Shown: one piece after another, positions 23,386-34,200 of the stretch
Layout: every line of letters begins with the position of its first letter
How positions within the stretch are numbered: position 1 is the stretch's first letter
NCBI RefSeq assembly: GCF_020882245.1
Contig: NC_083597.1
Span: 65,140,152 to 65,204,151 of the forward strand
Origin: Rhopalosiphum padi
Taxonomy: Eukaryota > Arthropoda > Insecta > Hemiptera > Aphididae
Length of the DNA stretch: 64,000 bases
Direction of reading: 5' to 3'
Made by a program: the position numbers and the translations under genes
The notes under the pieces: model-generated
The model's input: only the letters and a program-made list of their open reading frames with translations
Told to the model about the DNA's origin: nothing
Database searches by the model: none

Positions 23386-24338
23386 GTGTTTTCTATGACT
23401 TAATTCAAATGCGAATTGAAGCTGGTGATCATTATCTCCAAAACCATATTGAAAAGGCCAAGCGAAATGCCATCTACACATCTCCACAAATTCAGAACGA
23501 AATCATCAATATAAGTGGAATAGTAATCAAAGATGATATTATTAATGATATCAAAAAGGCTGTAGCTTTCAGTATAATGGCAGACGAGACCTCTAATATC
23601 TCAGGAACAGAACAATTGTCTATTGGGATTAGATTTTTTGATAATGAGAAAAGGGCTATCAGGGAAGAATTTTTAGGCTTCATTGAACTACATTCTATGG
23701 ATGCTGTCAACATAGCTAGCGCAATAGATAATTTTATTCAAAACGAAGGTCTTGACAGAACGAAGCTTGTTGGACAAGGCTATGATGGCTGTGCAACTAT
23801 GGCAGGGAAGGTCAATGGAGTGCAAACAATTTTACGAGATAAATATCCACATGCTCTATTTGTTCACTGTGCAAGTCATAAATTAAACTTAGTGGTTAAT
23901 GATTTAAATTGTGTTCCTGAAATACGTAACACAATTTCAACGGTAAAGGATATTATAAACTTCTTTCGTGAATTTTTTTTACGTAGAAAATGTATCCCAA
24001 CCATACCAGCATTCTGTGAGACACGATGGCCTCAAAAATATAGAAGTATTTCAATATTCAAAGAAAATTTTGAGATAATTGTACATGCTTTGAATAAATT
24101 GTCAAAAAATGGAAACACTGCAACAAGAAAAGTTGCTTTTCAATTGTATTCTGTTGCAAACAAAAGTATTTTTATAATGATTTTTATCCTCATAGCAAAA
24201 TACTCTAAATTAGTAGAGCCGGTCGCGAATGCTCTACAATCGAAAAATCTGGATTTGCTCAAATGCTCAAATTATATAAAAAAAATAGTAGGCATAGTAA
24301 AAGATCACCGCGAAGACGTTGACACAGAAATTCAATAA
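23386..24338 (+). pseudogene. hAT transposase exon 3, DUF4371/catalytic domain
   Basis: After an acceptor at 23385 the frame continues GVFYDLIQMRIEAGD and then a 309-residue open stretch. Clear marks are IMADETSNISGTEQLS (first catalytic D in the DUF4371 box), LVGQGYDGCATMAGK, FVHCASHKLNLVVND and ETRWPQKYRS. These are the signature blocks of DUF4371/RNase H-like hAT transposases. A stop ends the frame at 24336-24338, and the rest is shifted. This is the best-preserved part of the element. Confidence 0.85.
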
Positions 24339-25041
24339 CTCTTAACTGCTGCAAACATAACAGCTGAGAATATAGGAACAGAAATTAATCTTCCTAGGAT
24401 TGTTGGACAACAAAAAACATCGTTCGAATCCTCCAGCGTTAAATTCAGCTGAATTCTGGAAAAGGTCACTGCTAATTCCATACTTGGATTCATTGATATC
24501 CTCGTTGGAACGGAGATTTTCTGATGAAAACCTACCTGCTTTTTCACTTTTATCAATACACCCTTCAAATATGTTGGATATGAATATCAAAGAATTTAAC
24601 TTAAAATAAATGATTTTTCTAATTATTACCAAATTAAAGACTTGGTAAGTGAAGCAGAATTATGGTACAGCATATGGAAGGAAAAAACACTGACTAAAAG
24701 CAAACTATCAGACATGGAAATGAGCGAAATAATAGAAGAAACAGATATTTTCTTTCCTAAAATAAAATAAGCCTTGCAAATTTCAGCCATGTACAACCAG
24801 CACAATTGAGAGGTCATTCAGTACCTTAAGAAGGGTAAAGACTTGGTTGCGTTCAACGATGACGGAAAATCGTCTGAATGGTAAATTAAAATAGTTTTTT
24901 TCATATCGATGCAAATTATATTAATTATATACTATGTAAATTATTTTAGGTCTGTGCATACTAAGTGTGCATAGAAAGTTGCTAGATGAAAAAAAGGAAG
25001 AGCTGCAACAAAAAATTCTAAGCAGATTTTACGAAGACTAG
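24339..25041 (+). pseudogene. hAT transposase C-terminal dimerisation region
   Basis: Frameshifted and interrupted by stops, the coding line can be followed to the dimerisation motif: TSTIERSFSTLRRVKTWLRS starts near 24790. A donor at 24881 (gtaaat) and an acceptor at 24949 join NRLNG to LCILSVHRKLLDE, and the protein ends at the TAG at 25039-25041. The intact C-terminal pattern is known from active hAT transposases, where it holds the dimer together. Confidence 0.75.
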
Positions 25042-25121
25042 TCGATTGTCATTATTATAATTTGAAAATAATAATATAAATAAATACTTTAAAAAAAATT
25101 GAGTTTTAATGATTTAAAGTT

Positions 25122-25134
25122 GGTTACGCCACTG
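25122..25134. repeat. Probable hAT 3' terminal repeat
   Basis: The sequence ggttacgccactg is the inverted form of the common hAT end cagtggcgtaacc. It follows the transposase stop by about 80 bases. The matching 5' end is not seen upstream of 21771, and no target duplication could be found. Confidence 0.5.
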
Positions 25135-25366
25135 CCCCCCCACCCTGATTGAAATCCTAGCTCCGCCTATGCTAATCCTAGTTATATAATTATAGTATTA
25201 CACGAATTACCTATATTTAAGATTTTAATACAAATTTGAATTTCAAGTTTTATGTATTAAATCGAATTGTATACCAACCATTGAATAATAGAGTATAATA
25301 TATTGTAGGAATGAAATTCGATGTAGTAAATATTGTAATGAATGTATATTTGTCCATTCGTGTGTA

Positions 25367-26130
25367 CTGCCCTGCTACTGCGAAAAGCAGTAACTACAAA
25401 AATCAAATTTTCGGGAAATTGAACTTTTGTGTTTTTGTAATTTTTTTAATTAATTGAAAACTTTAAGTACACTTTTTGAATGAAATAGATGGGAATGTAT
25501 GCTATTATTTTTGTGATTAAGAAATTATTTTTGACAATTTTCGCATAATATTACAGTTACTGCGTTTCTCTTTAGCATTACTCAAATTATACTATATATT
25601 GGTACAATGTATAAAACGCAGTATTATCAATATCATAAAACACTGCTAGTAGAAAATGTAGTAGGCTAGTAAGTACAACAATAAACAATTTACACAATTA
25701 AAAAAGATACTTCTGTATCATATTAATTTTAATACTTTTACTTTCGTCATGCCAAGTTATCATTAGATAGACAAAACAAGTTACGACAGTTGAGCGGGAA
25801 ATGATGATAATAAAGTTGTTGTATTACTAGCAGAAAGCGCAGTAAAAACATTTAATATTTTAATCCAAACGGTAAACGCAGTAACTAAAATGCACATACT
25901 GCTTTTAATTTTAGGAATTGTTAATTACTGCGTTTTACTCTGGAAAAGTACGATTTTTGTAAATGTATTGTAGTTACGACTTTTTTTAGTTGCATTTTAA
26001 GCCACTAGATGTCAATTTTCGTGTATTTAACCTTAATAAAATTATACGCAGAATAATCTCATTAACAATATGACATCAAACCTCATTTTTGATATTTTTG
26101 TAGTTACTGCTTTTCGCAGTAGCAGGGCAG
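25367..26130. mobile_element. 764-bp non-autonomous element with 37-bp perfect inverted repeats
   Basis: The ends ctgccctgctactgcgaaaa and its inverse match exactly over 37 bases. A direct TGTA lies on each side (25363-25366 and 26131-26134), which suggests a four-base target duplication. The inside carries five more copies of the end motif acgcagtaa in both orientations, near 25557, 25616, 25837, 25876 and 25925. No protein is encoded. The superfamily is not clear to me; a four-base TNNA duplication occurs in Chapaev-like elements. Confidence 0.8.
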
Positions 26131-26134
26131 TGTA

Positions 26135-26582
26135 TTAGAATAGTAAATGATTCACTACACCCCATTCAATTTGTTTTTAGTATTTACAGCCTTTGTTTGT
26201 AACGGTTGTAGTTTATGCGCCCGTGTAGGCACGGTTATAGGTAATGGGTGGGGGTTATAGGAAGGGGTCTGACCCCCCCCCCCCCTCTAACTCCTTAGCC
26301 CTTAGGTACCTACTTAAAATATTTCAAAGATTAGATATAAGAAAGACGTACAGATTAGTGCAACGAATAAGACAGTAACTGCATCTTATTGTATAGAACG
26401 GCTTTGTTGATTTATGCTACTATCAGTTTCGTTAAAACTCGTTTTGTACAATGCACATTGCATAAGTAGAATCCGCTTATTTGAGACACCGCATTAAGGA
26501 GACAACCACTTAATAGGGACAGATTGGCATAGTCCCGAACGAATGTATCGGTTTATTAGTTAGGACTGACGGTTAATGGGGA
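26135..26582. other. Non-coding stretch with poly-C run and pogo-like end
   Basis: A run of 14 C lies at about 26272-26285. Near 26466-26490 the words gtagaatccgcttatttgag resemble a pogo-type end, without a partner or a clean TA boundary. No coding sequence was found. Confidence 0.4.
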
Positions 26583-26704
26583 CAAATTCTGGACACGAGC
26601 TTTCTATTTTTTAAGAATAATTAAATTAAATTAATTTTTTATTAACTATAAATTAAATGTTAGTATTATAACTAGTAATAATAATGTTTATACTTCCGCG
26701 ACCA
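26583..26704 (+). repeat. Dispersed repeat A, copy 1
   Basis: About 122 bases are shared with 29703-29825 in the same orientation at high identity, from caaattctggacacgagc to tatacttccg. Both lie in non-coding DNA. The repeat has no recognised ends. Confidence 0.65.
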
Positions 26705-28727
26705 CCTGTTAACAGTTTTTAATTTTAATCTAATTCATAAAACTGACGTATATTTTACCAATAACTCTTATCTCTTATTCTACGATATTTTTAAATTATT
26801 ATTAGTAAAAGTTAGTTCAACTTTATGTGATATAATATAGGTTATATCGATTAAACTCGAGTGTAATACGTCCATTACAGTAGCCTACTCAGTGACAAAG
26901 AAAACTTGAAACTTTCTATAATACAAGTAATTTCTCGGATTTATATATTTTTCATAATTTAAGGAACTAAAATCGTTATGTAAATGTTTTTTAAACAAAA
27001 ATTCATATTGACTTTTCTTGTGATATTTTTTAGGAATCGTGAATTATTTATTTATACCAATTTTAAAGCATAAAAACAATTTGATAAAGAAATTAACCTA
27101 TCTAGTAAATAGTAATTTGTATGATACTTCATCTTTGATGAAATTAAAATAACGTGCCATGTATTGCATTAGTTTTATGGAAAATTATATAACTATATTA
27201 GGTTTGTGAGGGAAAAAGATAATACATCATACAGCCTTAAGTATAATTGTAGTTCAATTATAATATTGGGATGAAATTTATAGGTAACAAAAGGAATAAC
27301 AATTATTGTAAATTTATTATTCAATTTTAATTTTTAGAGTACTTACTATAAAAATTAGCTTTTTACATAAAACACACTATGAAAGACTTGTAAACTATAA
27401 TACACGATGTTTACATAAAATATAGAAGTTTAAACAGTTGCATAATTGTTTTGCCATTGGATATTTGTTTCTTTTTGAGTTTTTACTATAAAATAATTTA
27501 GCAAGAACGACAATCAATATTCAACGATAGGTATTTTAAAGTTTGTATAGTAGCTTATAAATGTATGGCCAAGCCTCGATTAAGGGGGGCGCAAGCGAGA
27601 GAGCCATGGTCCTCCGGCCAACGAGAAACAGGGGCCTACATAGAAAAACAACATAATCTTATATTTTGACAAATTGATAAAACAATTTTTACAAATAAAA
27701 ATTAAAATAATAATATTTTTATCTCCTACATCAAGCAAGTGGGCCCAATCTTTTTTAACTTGCGAGACACATTCTAAATTTATTTATTTTAAACTGCGGG
27801 TCGTGGCGTACTTCACGGTTTTATTTTATTCATTTTGGTAAAATGTAAAAAAGATATAATATTATTTTTGTTCACTTATAGAATTTATGACTCTGTGGTG
27901 TGTAACTGAATAATTTGACGCTAGTTATTTGTTTGTATTCGTTTTCGTCATTGAAAACTGCAAGATTACATTTCTTGTAAGCCAAAACTAATAAATTAAA
28001 TTCTATCTAAAATAAAATCGTACAATTGATACTGGATGCCGTGTTTCAATAATAATTTGTAATTTTTTGAAGCTTATTATAATAATTTTTTTTTTAAATT
28101 ATAAATTTTTATTTTTACTTATACCTAAACAAATTTCTAATTCTTATAAAATGATCATGGGCTGGTTGAAGTACTTTAGCGAGTTGGGCACGCTTGTCCT
28201 ACATAATTTAATTATCAAACTTCAACTTTAGTAATTTTTGTTAAATAATATAATACCATTAAGACCTGTGATAATTAATTATAGTGTTACCAGATATTAT
28301 AAGATATAATTAGAAACAGGATTTATAAATGCCTAAAATCTTAAAAATAAGTTTTTTTTATACTTTATAGTTTCATAAAAATAATCAAAATATTCTTTTT
28401 AGAAAAATGTATTAAATTCTGAAAAACAATTAAATATAACTGTTTGTAAAAACTATAAGATAGGTGTAGGCAGTTAAATTAATCCTTATCTTAAGAAAAC
28501 TTTTCTATCATATTTAATCTATACTATGGTTTTCTACTGGTGTATATTGTTTTAAATATATTTTACATGTATGATTGTAGCACATAGTAATATGACTAAA
28601 ATTCAGATAATTCAATTAAAAAAGCAATAATAATAACATATTTTAAATCAAAAAAATAAAAACTTTTTTTTTGTTAAATGTAGATACTAACAGAGGTAAA
28701 AATATTTTTGCCTTTTTTTATAAAACA
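26705..28727. other. AT-rich non-coding stretch
   Basis: No open frame of note or inverted-repeat ends were found. A GC-richer scrap (gattaaggggggcgcaagcg) near 27580 and nearby ggggcctacat resemble other old transposon debris in the window. Confidence 0.55.
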
Positions 28728-28927
28728 TTAAATTGTTTATACAATATTCAAATTAAACTCCAATGTAGCAATATCGCCAATATATTCCTAAAACATTTGA
28801 AAAGACTGTCAAAAAATAAGATTCCCTAAATGCAAGAAAAATATGTTTTTAAATATATTAAATATATCTCCTATAATTTAATGCAATAAAAAAGTAATAT
28901 AAAAGATAGATAAAAACTAATAAATTA
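28728..28927 (+). repeat. Dispersed repeat B, copy 1
   Basis: About 200 bases match 30391-30592 in the same orientation with only about a dozen differences, including aaactccaatgtagcaatat and gattccctaaatgcaagaaa. The two copies are about 1.7 kb apart. Confidence 0.7.
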
Positions 28928-29702
28928 AGTTATAGTATTTTAAGTTTTGGTTATTGATCACCAATATCATAAATTTTCTGCTAAATAAAATTATCATGCG
29001 CAAAATACAAATCTGGACAAGATAGCTGATATTTACTCGCATCTCTATTATATTGATAATTTTAAATTGTAATATTTTATTTTTTATATAATCCTAACTT
29101 GTGTAAAACTTAAAATATTGTAAAAATCCAGTGTACGTACTTAGATAATGTATTTTTTTATTTAAGTTCACGATGTATTGTAAATAATTGATATACCTAT
29201 GTTAAGTTTACAGTAGGTCAGCAGCTGTGGTTTCAGTTGGTTAGAAATTGGTGACAAAAACATATTTTTTTTTTTCATAAACTTTAGAATAATAATATTA
29301 TAAATTAAATTAAAAAAGTTATTATGTGAAAATATAACTTAAACAAATTTATCAGCTTGAAGGGTTAAATTAATTTTTACAGCGATAAACCTTTGAACTT
29401 AAATTGTTTAATAATTACTACTACACACATTTCAATAATATATAGCTTATATTAAAAATAAGAATTTAGTGTTTTAGAAAATTACGAGTAGTAATAACCA
29501 CAACTATATCATAAAGTTTTTTATGGAAACATTTGAGTTTAACCTTTGGGTTGTGGACGATATGAATTACATAGGTAGTCGAGACAAACAGGCAATACAA
29601 ACATAGAGTAAAAATAAACTACCTATAATTAATTAACTATAAGGTTATATATGATAAAATCAAAAAGTCTGTCCATAAATAAATTTAAAATAGCGGTATC
29701 TT

Positions 29703-29825
29703 CAAATTCTGTACACGAGCTTTCTATTTTTTAAGAATAATTAAATAAAATTAGTTTTTAATAATTACAAATTAAATGTTAACATTGTAGTTAGTAACAA
29801 TAATATGTTTATACTTCCGAGACCA
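29703..29825 (+). repeat. Dispersed repeat A, copy 2
   Basis: Second copy of the repeat at 26583-26704, with about 90 percent of positions shared by eye. It ends at tatacttccgagacca. Confidence 0.6.
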
Positions 29826-30063
29826 TCGAGTCAATATTATCATAACGGCTTCCACTCTTTAATAAAAAATGTGTGCTGCACTCATAGAAAATACAGTTTT
29901 AATTTCTATGACTACATTCTAATATTCTATTGATTTACTATTTTATTGTTTTCTTAAAATGTATGATACATTTCATCATTTCGAAGGTAACATAATCAAT
30001 TTGAAAGCATTTTCTTTAATTTAAGAATAAAAAGGTGGGAAAGTGGATATAGCTCTGCCGTAT

Positions 30064-30372
30064 AGTAGAGATGGCAATGAGTAGGTCACTATAATGGATG
30101 TATTCAATTTGAATGCAATGACAGGTATCATTGTATACGAAAAACGATTCTGAACAGAGATGATTTATCAGACAAGGATAATAATTAGGATATATTATAT
30201 TATTATTTATATTTCAATTGTATAATATCGTTAGTTTACTCGATTTCGTAAAAAAATAAATTTCATATATGCTCATAAAATGTTTTTATATTTGACGCTG
30301 GAGTTTATACTTTATTTTTTTCAATTACTTGAAGGAAAAGTTATGGATAACCTTGTATTGGGTTTTTAACCT
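30064..30372 (+). repeat. Dispersed repeat C, intact copy
   Basis: This unit includes caggtatcattgtatacgaa and aacagagatgattt. The same sequence occurs in inverted orientation at 40790-40917 and 45436-45745, where the Jockey LINE splits it. The shared order shows that the split copy was once continuous. Confidence 0.6.
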
Positions 30373-30390
30373 TAGGTATTTTTATAAACA

Positions 30391-30592
30391 ATTAAATTGT
30401 TTATACAATATTCAAATTAAACTCCAATGTAGCAATATCGCCAATATATTCCAAAAACATTTGAAAAGACTATCAAAGAATAAGATTCCCTAAATGCAAG
30501 AAAAATAGGTTTTTAAATATTTTAAATATATTTCCTATAATTTAATGCAATAAAAAAGTAGTATAAAAGATAGATAAAAACTAATAAATTAA
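30391..30592 (+). repeat. Dispersed repeat B, copy 2
   Basis: Second copy of the repeat at 28728-28927. It is followed by AT-rich DNA with a ggccctata / agggcccac scrap near 30690-30722. Confidence 0.65.
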
Positions 30593-30985
30593 AGGAAATG
30601 CCGTTTTACTTTTAGTAAGTTTTTATTTTGATTGGAATAAAAAAATCGTTTCAGAAAAAATATTTATTTAATAAATAAAAACAATTTTTTAAGGCCCTAT
30701 AATAAAATTGGCTCCAGGGCCCACAAATAGGTACATTCGGGACTGTGTATAGCAGCTAAGATACTTAACTAGTTACATATAACATAGAATATAGTTTAAC
30801 TACCAGCCTTTAAAATGTTTAAAATACAAAATATATCATTTGTATGTAGTTCGGGTATCGATATTATATGATATTATTATCAAATTAATTGTCAGTATTT
30901 TATTTGTTACATAAGGCTCTGTGAGTTAAAACCATATATTATACTAAATATCAATAATTTACTCAGCTGTGTAATCATATTATGT

Positions 30986-30993
30986 TATATAAG
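30986..30993 (+). promoter_or_regulatory. Candidate TATA box for the microexon gene
   Basis: The sequence tatataag lies 118 bases upstream of the start codon at 31111, which would allow a start of transcription near 31015-31025. It is the best TATA match just upstream of exon 1, but such words are common in AT-rich DNA. Confidence 0.35.
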
Positions 30994-31110
30994 CTTGAAA
31001 CAAACTGAAAAATAATAACTGTAGTAGATGTTGAAGATTTGTAAAAATATTATTATTCGAACATTTGCTTGTAAGAATTCAAGGCATACATTAATTATTT
31101 AACTAAAAAA

Positions 31111-31204
31111 ATGGTTTTTATTCCATTAATTGATGTTTTAAATATTTCTATCATTTTGATAATGATAATTGCCTTTGCCAATTCGACAAATGGTAAATTA
31201 TTTC
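31111..31204 (+). CDS. Microexon gene exon 1, signal peptide
   Basis: The exon encodes 31 residues, starting MVFIPLIDVLNIS and continuing with a long hydrophobic core up to about residue 23. Cleavage after AFA or near NSTNG is likely. It ends with TTTC and the donor gtaagt at 31205. A second donor, gtaaat at 31193, would also give phase 1 and a shorter exon. Confidence 0.7.
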
Positions 31205-34200
31205 GTAAGTATTTGAATAAAAACATCGTCTTAGAAAAATATTAAACTTATATTTGTTATTACCTGTATTTACATGTATATTGATTTATAAAGTTGTGTA
31301 TTTAATTTTTGATTTTTAATTAATAATTATAATATGTAACTTTCTTTTCAATATTTACACGAATAACTGTAAGAAGTAAAATATAAAATGTAAATAATTT
31401 TTTGTCATATACGACTATAATTATCGTTCATTATAGAACTACTATTATATTAGCAGACCTAGATAATAATCTCGAAACGTTTTTAAAAACAATAATCATT
31501 TGATAAAAAATAAATTAACCTATGAGTGAAATAGTAACTCTGATGTCTTATTAACTTTCCAGAACTTGTTGATCACGAAACAATTAAGGATTATAATACT
31601 TATGTTAATATACCATTGAATAACAGTAAGACTTTTATAGATAATATAAATGTATTTTATTTTAATATTTAATCATTTTATTATATCATATTTAAATCAT
31701 ACTTTTTATTCGAGATAAAAGTTTGAAAGTATTGTTTAAAATAATCATAATATTGTCGTTTGTGTCAATGGGGCATATACTAGAGTAAACATAAAACAAC
31801 ATTTATAGATTATTTAGGTCAATGAAGCAGATGAGCTAAGATAATAAAATGTACCTATTAGAATTAGATATTTAAGAGAAGACAAAACGAGCAAGTAGAT
31901 AAGCAAAATAATTTTAACGCATTAGAATGCACTATACGCTACCCGTAGTAATGAGCCATAGGTCAACCTTTTTGATACTCGTTTTGCTTATACATAATTA
32001 TCAATTATAATTAAGAGTTATTAATTATTAACATATTATCTTCATCGTGTTCAAATGACTAATTAATTGTAATTAAGTGTAAAATATGACCATTTTAACA
32101 TACTGTTCAACTATTGTATTAGATTCAGAGTATGTGCTTGTTAATTGTAATTCGACTATAATTAAATAAATAAATAAAATAGTCGAATTACTATGTGCTA
32201 TAAGCGGCAGTTATGTTTTCAGATGAAAAAAAACTGAACGTTTTTGAATATCATAAAACAGTATACAGTAAGTTAACAACTTATTTTTAAAGTTATAACC
32301 ATAAACTATATAACAGACTGGTATAGAAAAGCCAAAAGTACGGATACAGTTATTTTTTTAGTAGCCTCTTCAACTTCAAGGATAATTTCTGATTGTAAAT
32401 TGGATCTTGTATAATTTCTTTGTATTTATCTTAATAACCAGTAAAATAAAATACGAAAAATAAGCGGATTATTTAGTAAACGCAACTATTTTTCTCGAAA
32501 TTAATTATGTTACTATCTTTCAATTCAAAAATAAACAATTATTTTATGTAAATAGTGAACAAATTATTCAGTGTAAGATGGTATATCATAATATACAGTA
32601 ACATATTACATTTAATAAATAAATATGTGATTTTTGCTTTTATTTCACTTTTTAACTTTTATTCTTATTTTGAACAATTTAAATTAAAAAAAAAAAAAAT
32701 TAAACAGTTTCATTTGTATAAAAATAATGTATACCTACAAGAAAATAATATTAAAAAATGAAATAAAAATAGTTTAAAAAAAATTGGCACTCTATTACAA
32801 TAAAAAACTTTTACATTATAATATTATTAAATACAACTAAAAAGTTGTTCAGATTATATAAAATAAAGAAAGAATTATTATTTCCAGTAATTATTTTTTG
32901 TGTGATAAGCCTTAAAACAACTTTCAATGCATAAAGGAATATTACACGTTGCACAATAAAATGATGATGTTTCTTTTCTCCCCTGTCAATCATTTCTTTT
33001 TTAATTTTTTCCATACACACTACATTTTTTACGTTGATATTTTTGATTATGTGTGGTAATCGCGTTATAAAATGTCTGCCTTTTAGGCAAGAAATGCTGT
33101 CTATATAATAACATTTTTTCAAGAATCATTATCTATTTTACAAAGTTGTTGAGCTAAGTTAAGCATAACGTTTTTGGAGGGATAATGTTTTGTTTGTAGG
33201 AGCAATTTTCTTAAATAAAATTAAACTATTAACAATAGTTATTAATGTTATTATAAATAATTGAAAAAATACTTTCTTCCACCCCTTTAACATCTTTCGT
33301 TTAAAAGAGTAATAAATTATAAGTTGATCTTCGTGGTCAACACCAGTTTTATTTTTATTATAATCAATTATTGCTACAAGCTTAAACTTTTGAATTGCGC
33401 CACCTCTAGTTTTTACAGTCACGGGTATTATATCAGCCGGATTCACTGTTAATAATAGTAAAACATCTCTCGTATCTTTCCATTTAACACATATCTGCGG
33501 GCCATTCCTAGCAAACGTCATTTCACATTTGTTTAATTTACAATTCACGACTGATTGTTGTGAGGCACCTTTGGAGTTTGCCATAACTGTATCAATGCCA
33601 TTTGTTTTTATTTCTCAAAGAAATTTTAAAACAAGAGAGCTGGTGTAAAATCGATCCATATATATTGTGTAGATAAGGATTATGCGACTTCAGTCTTTGC
33701 CACATCGAATGTAATCGGTAACGGAAAGCACATTCTCGCCTCGTGACTTTAACGTTCCTCAGAAGTTTTTTTTTTCGTTTATACACAACCAGCTAATGGT
33801 TCCATCTTTATTTTTGCGATGTTGTCGGTATTGAAACCCGTTACCGCCAATTAAAGATGGCTTCTTTTTTGTTATTTCAATTAATTCTATTTAAATATTA
33901 ATAAATAATAATCAATTAAAGTAAAATAAAAAGAAAAAAATTGCCGTGAGCAGCAACACCGTTGTTCGTATGTTATAACTGTTCACACACTGACATACAA
34001 ACGAATTCAATCTTTGATTCGATATTTTGATAAGACAATAAATAGCTTAACATAGGGAATGCAACATTTTAATCTGTGTACGGAAATGCGACTATAATTC
34101 GTTCGTAGTTCGACCTTCGATAATTGTGTACGCAACTGAGAAGAAAATCACCGTGTACGCATGTGAGACGTACGCATCTGCACTAACACCCAACAACACA

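Larger units (their letters stand above)
21771..25041 (+). mobile_element. hAT element, TTF/DUF4371 transposase with introns
   Basis: A spliced hAT transposase can be followed from exon 1 (ATG at 21771) to a stop at 25039-25041. The order is DUF4371-type: N-terminal MDIRKFF, a TTF zinc finger, DUF4371, an RNase H-like catalytic fold and a dimerisation domain. A hAT-like end (ggttacgccactg) lies at 25122-25134. Two MITEs sit in intron 1. Stops at 22795-22797 and after 24338 make the copy non-functional. Confidence 0.85.

Noticed and set aside
26466..26490. A pogo-type element start
   Set aside because: The words resemble pogo ends, but the first bases (cagtag) are altered and no inverted partner was found in the window.
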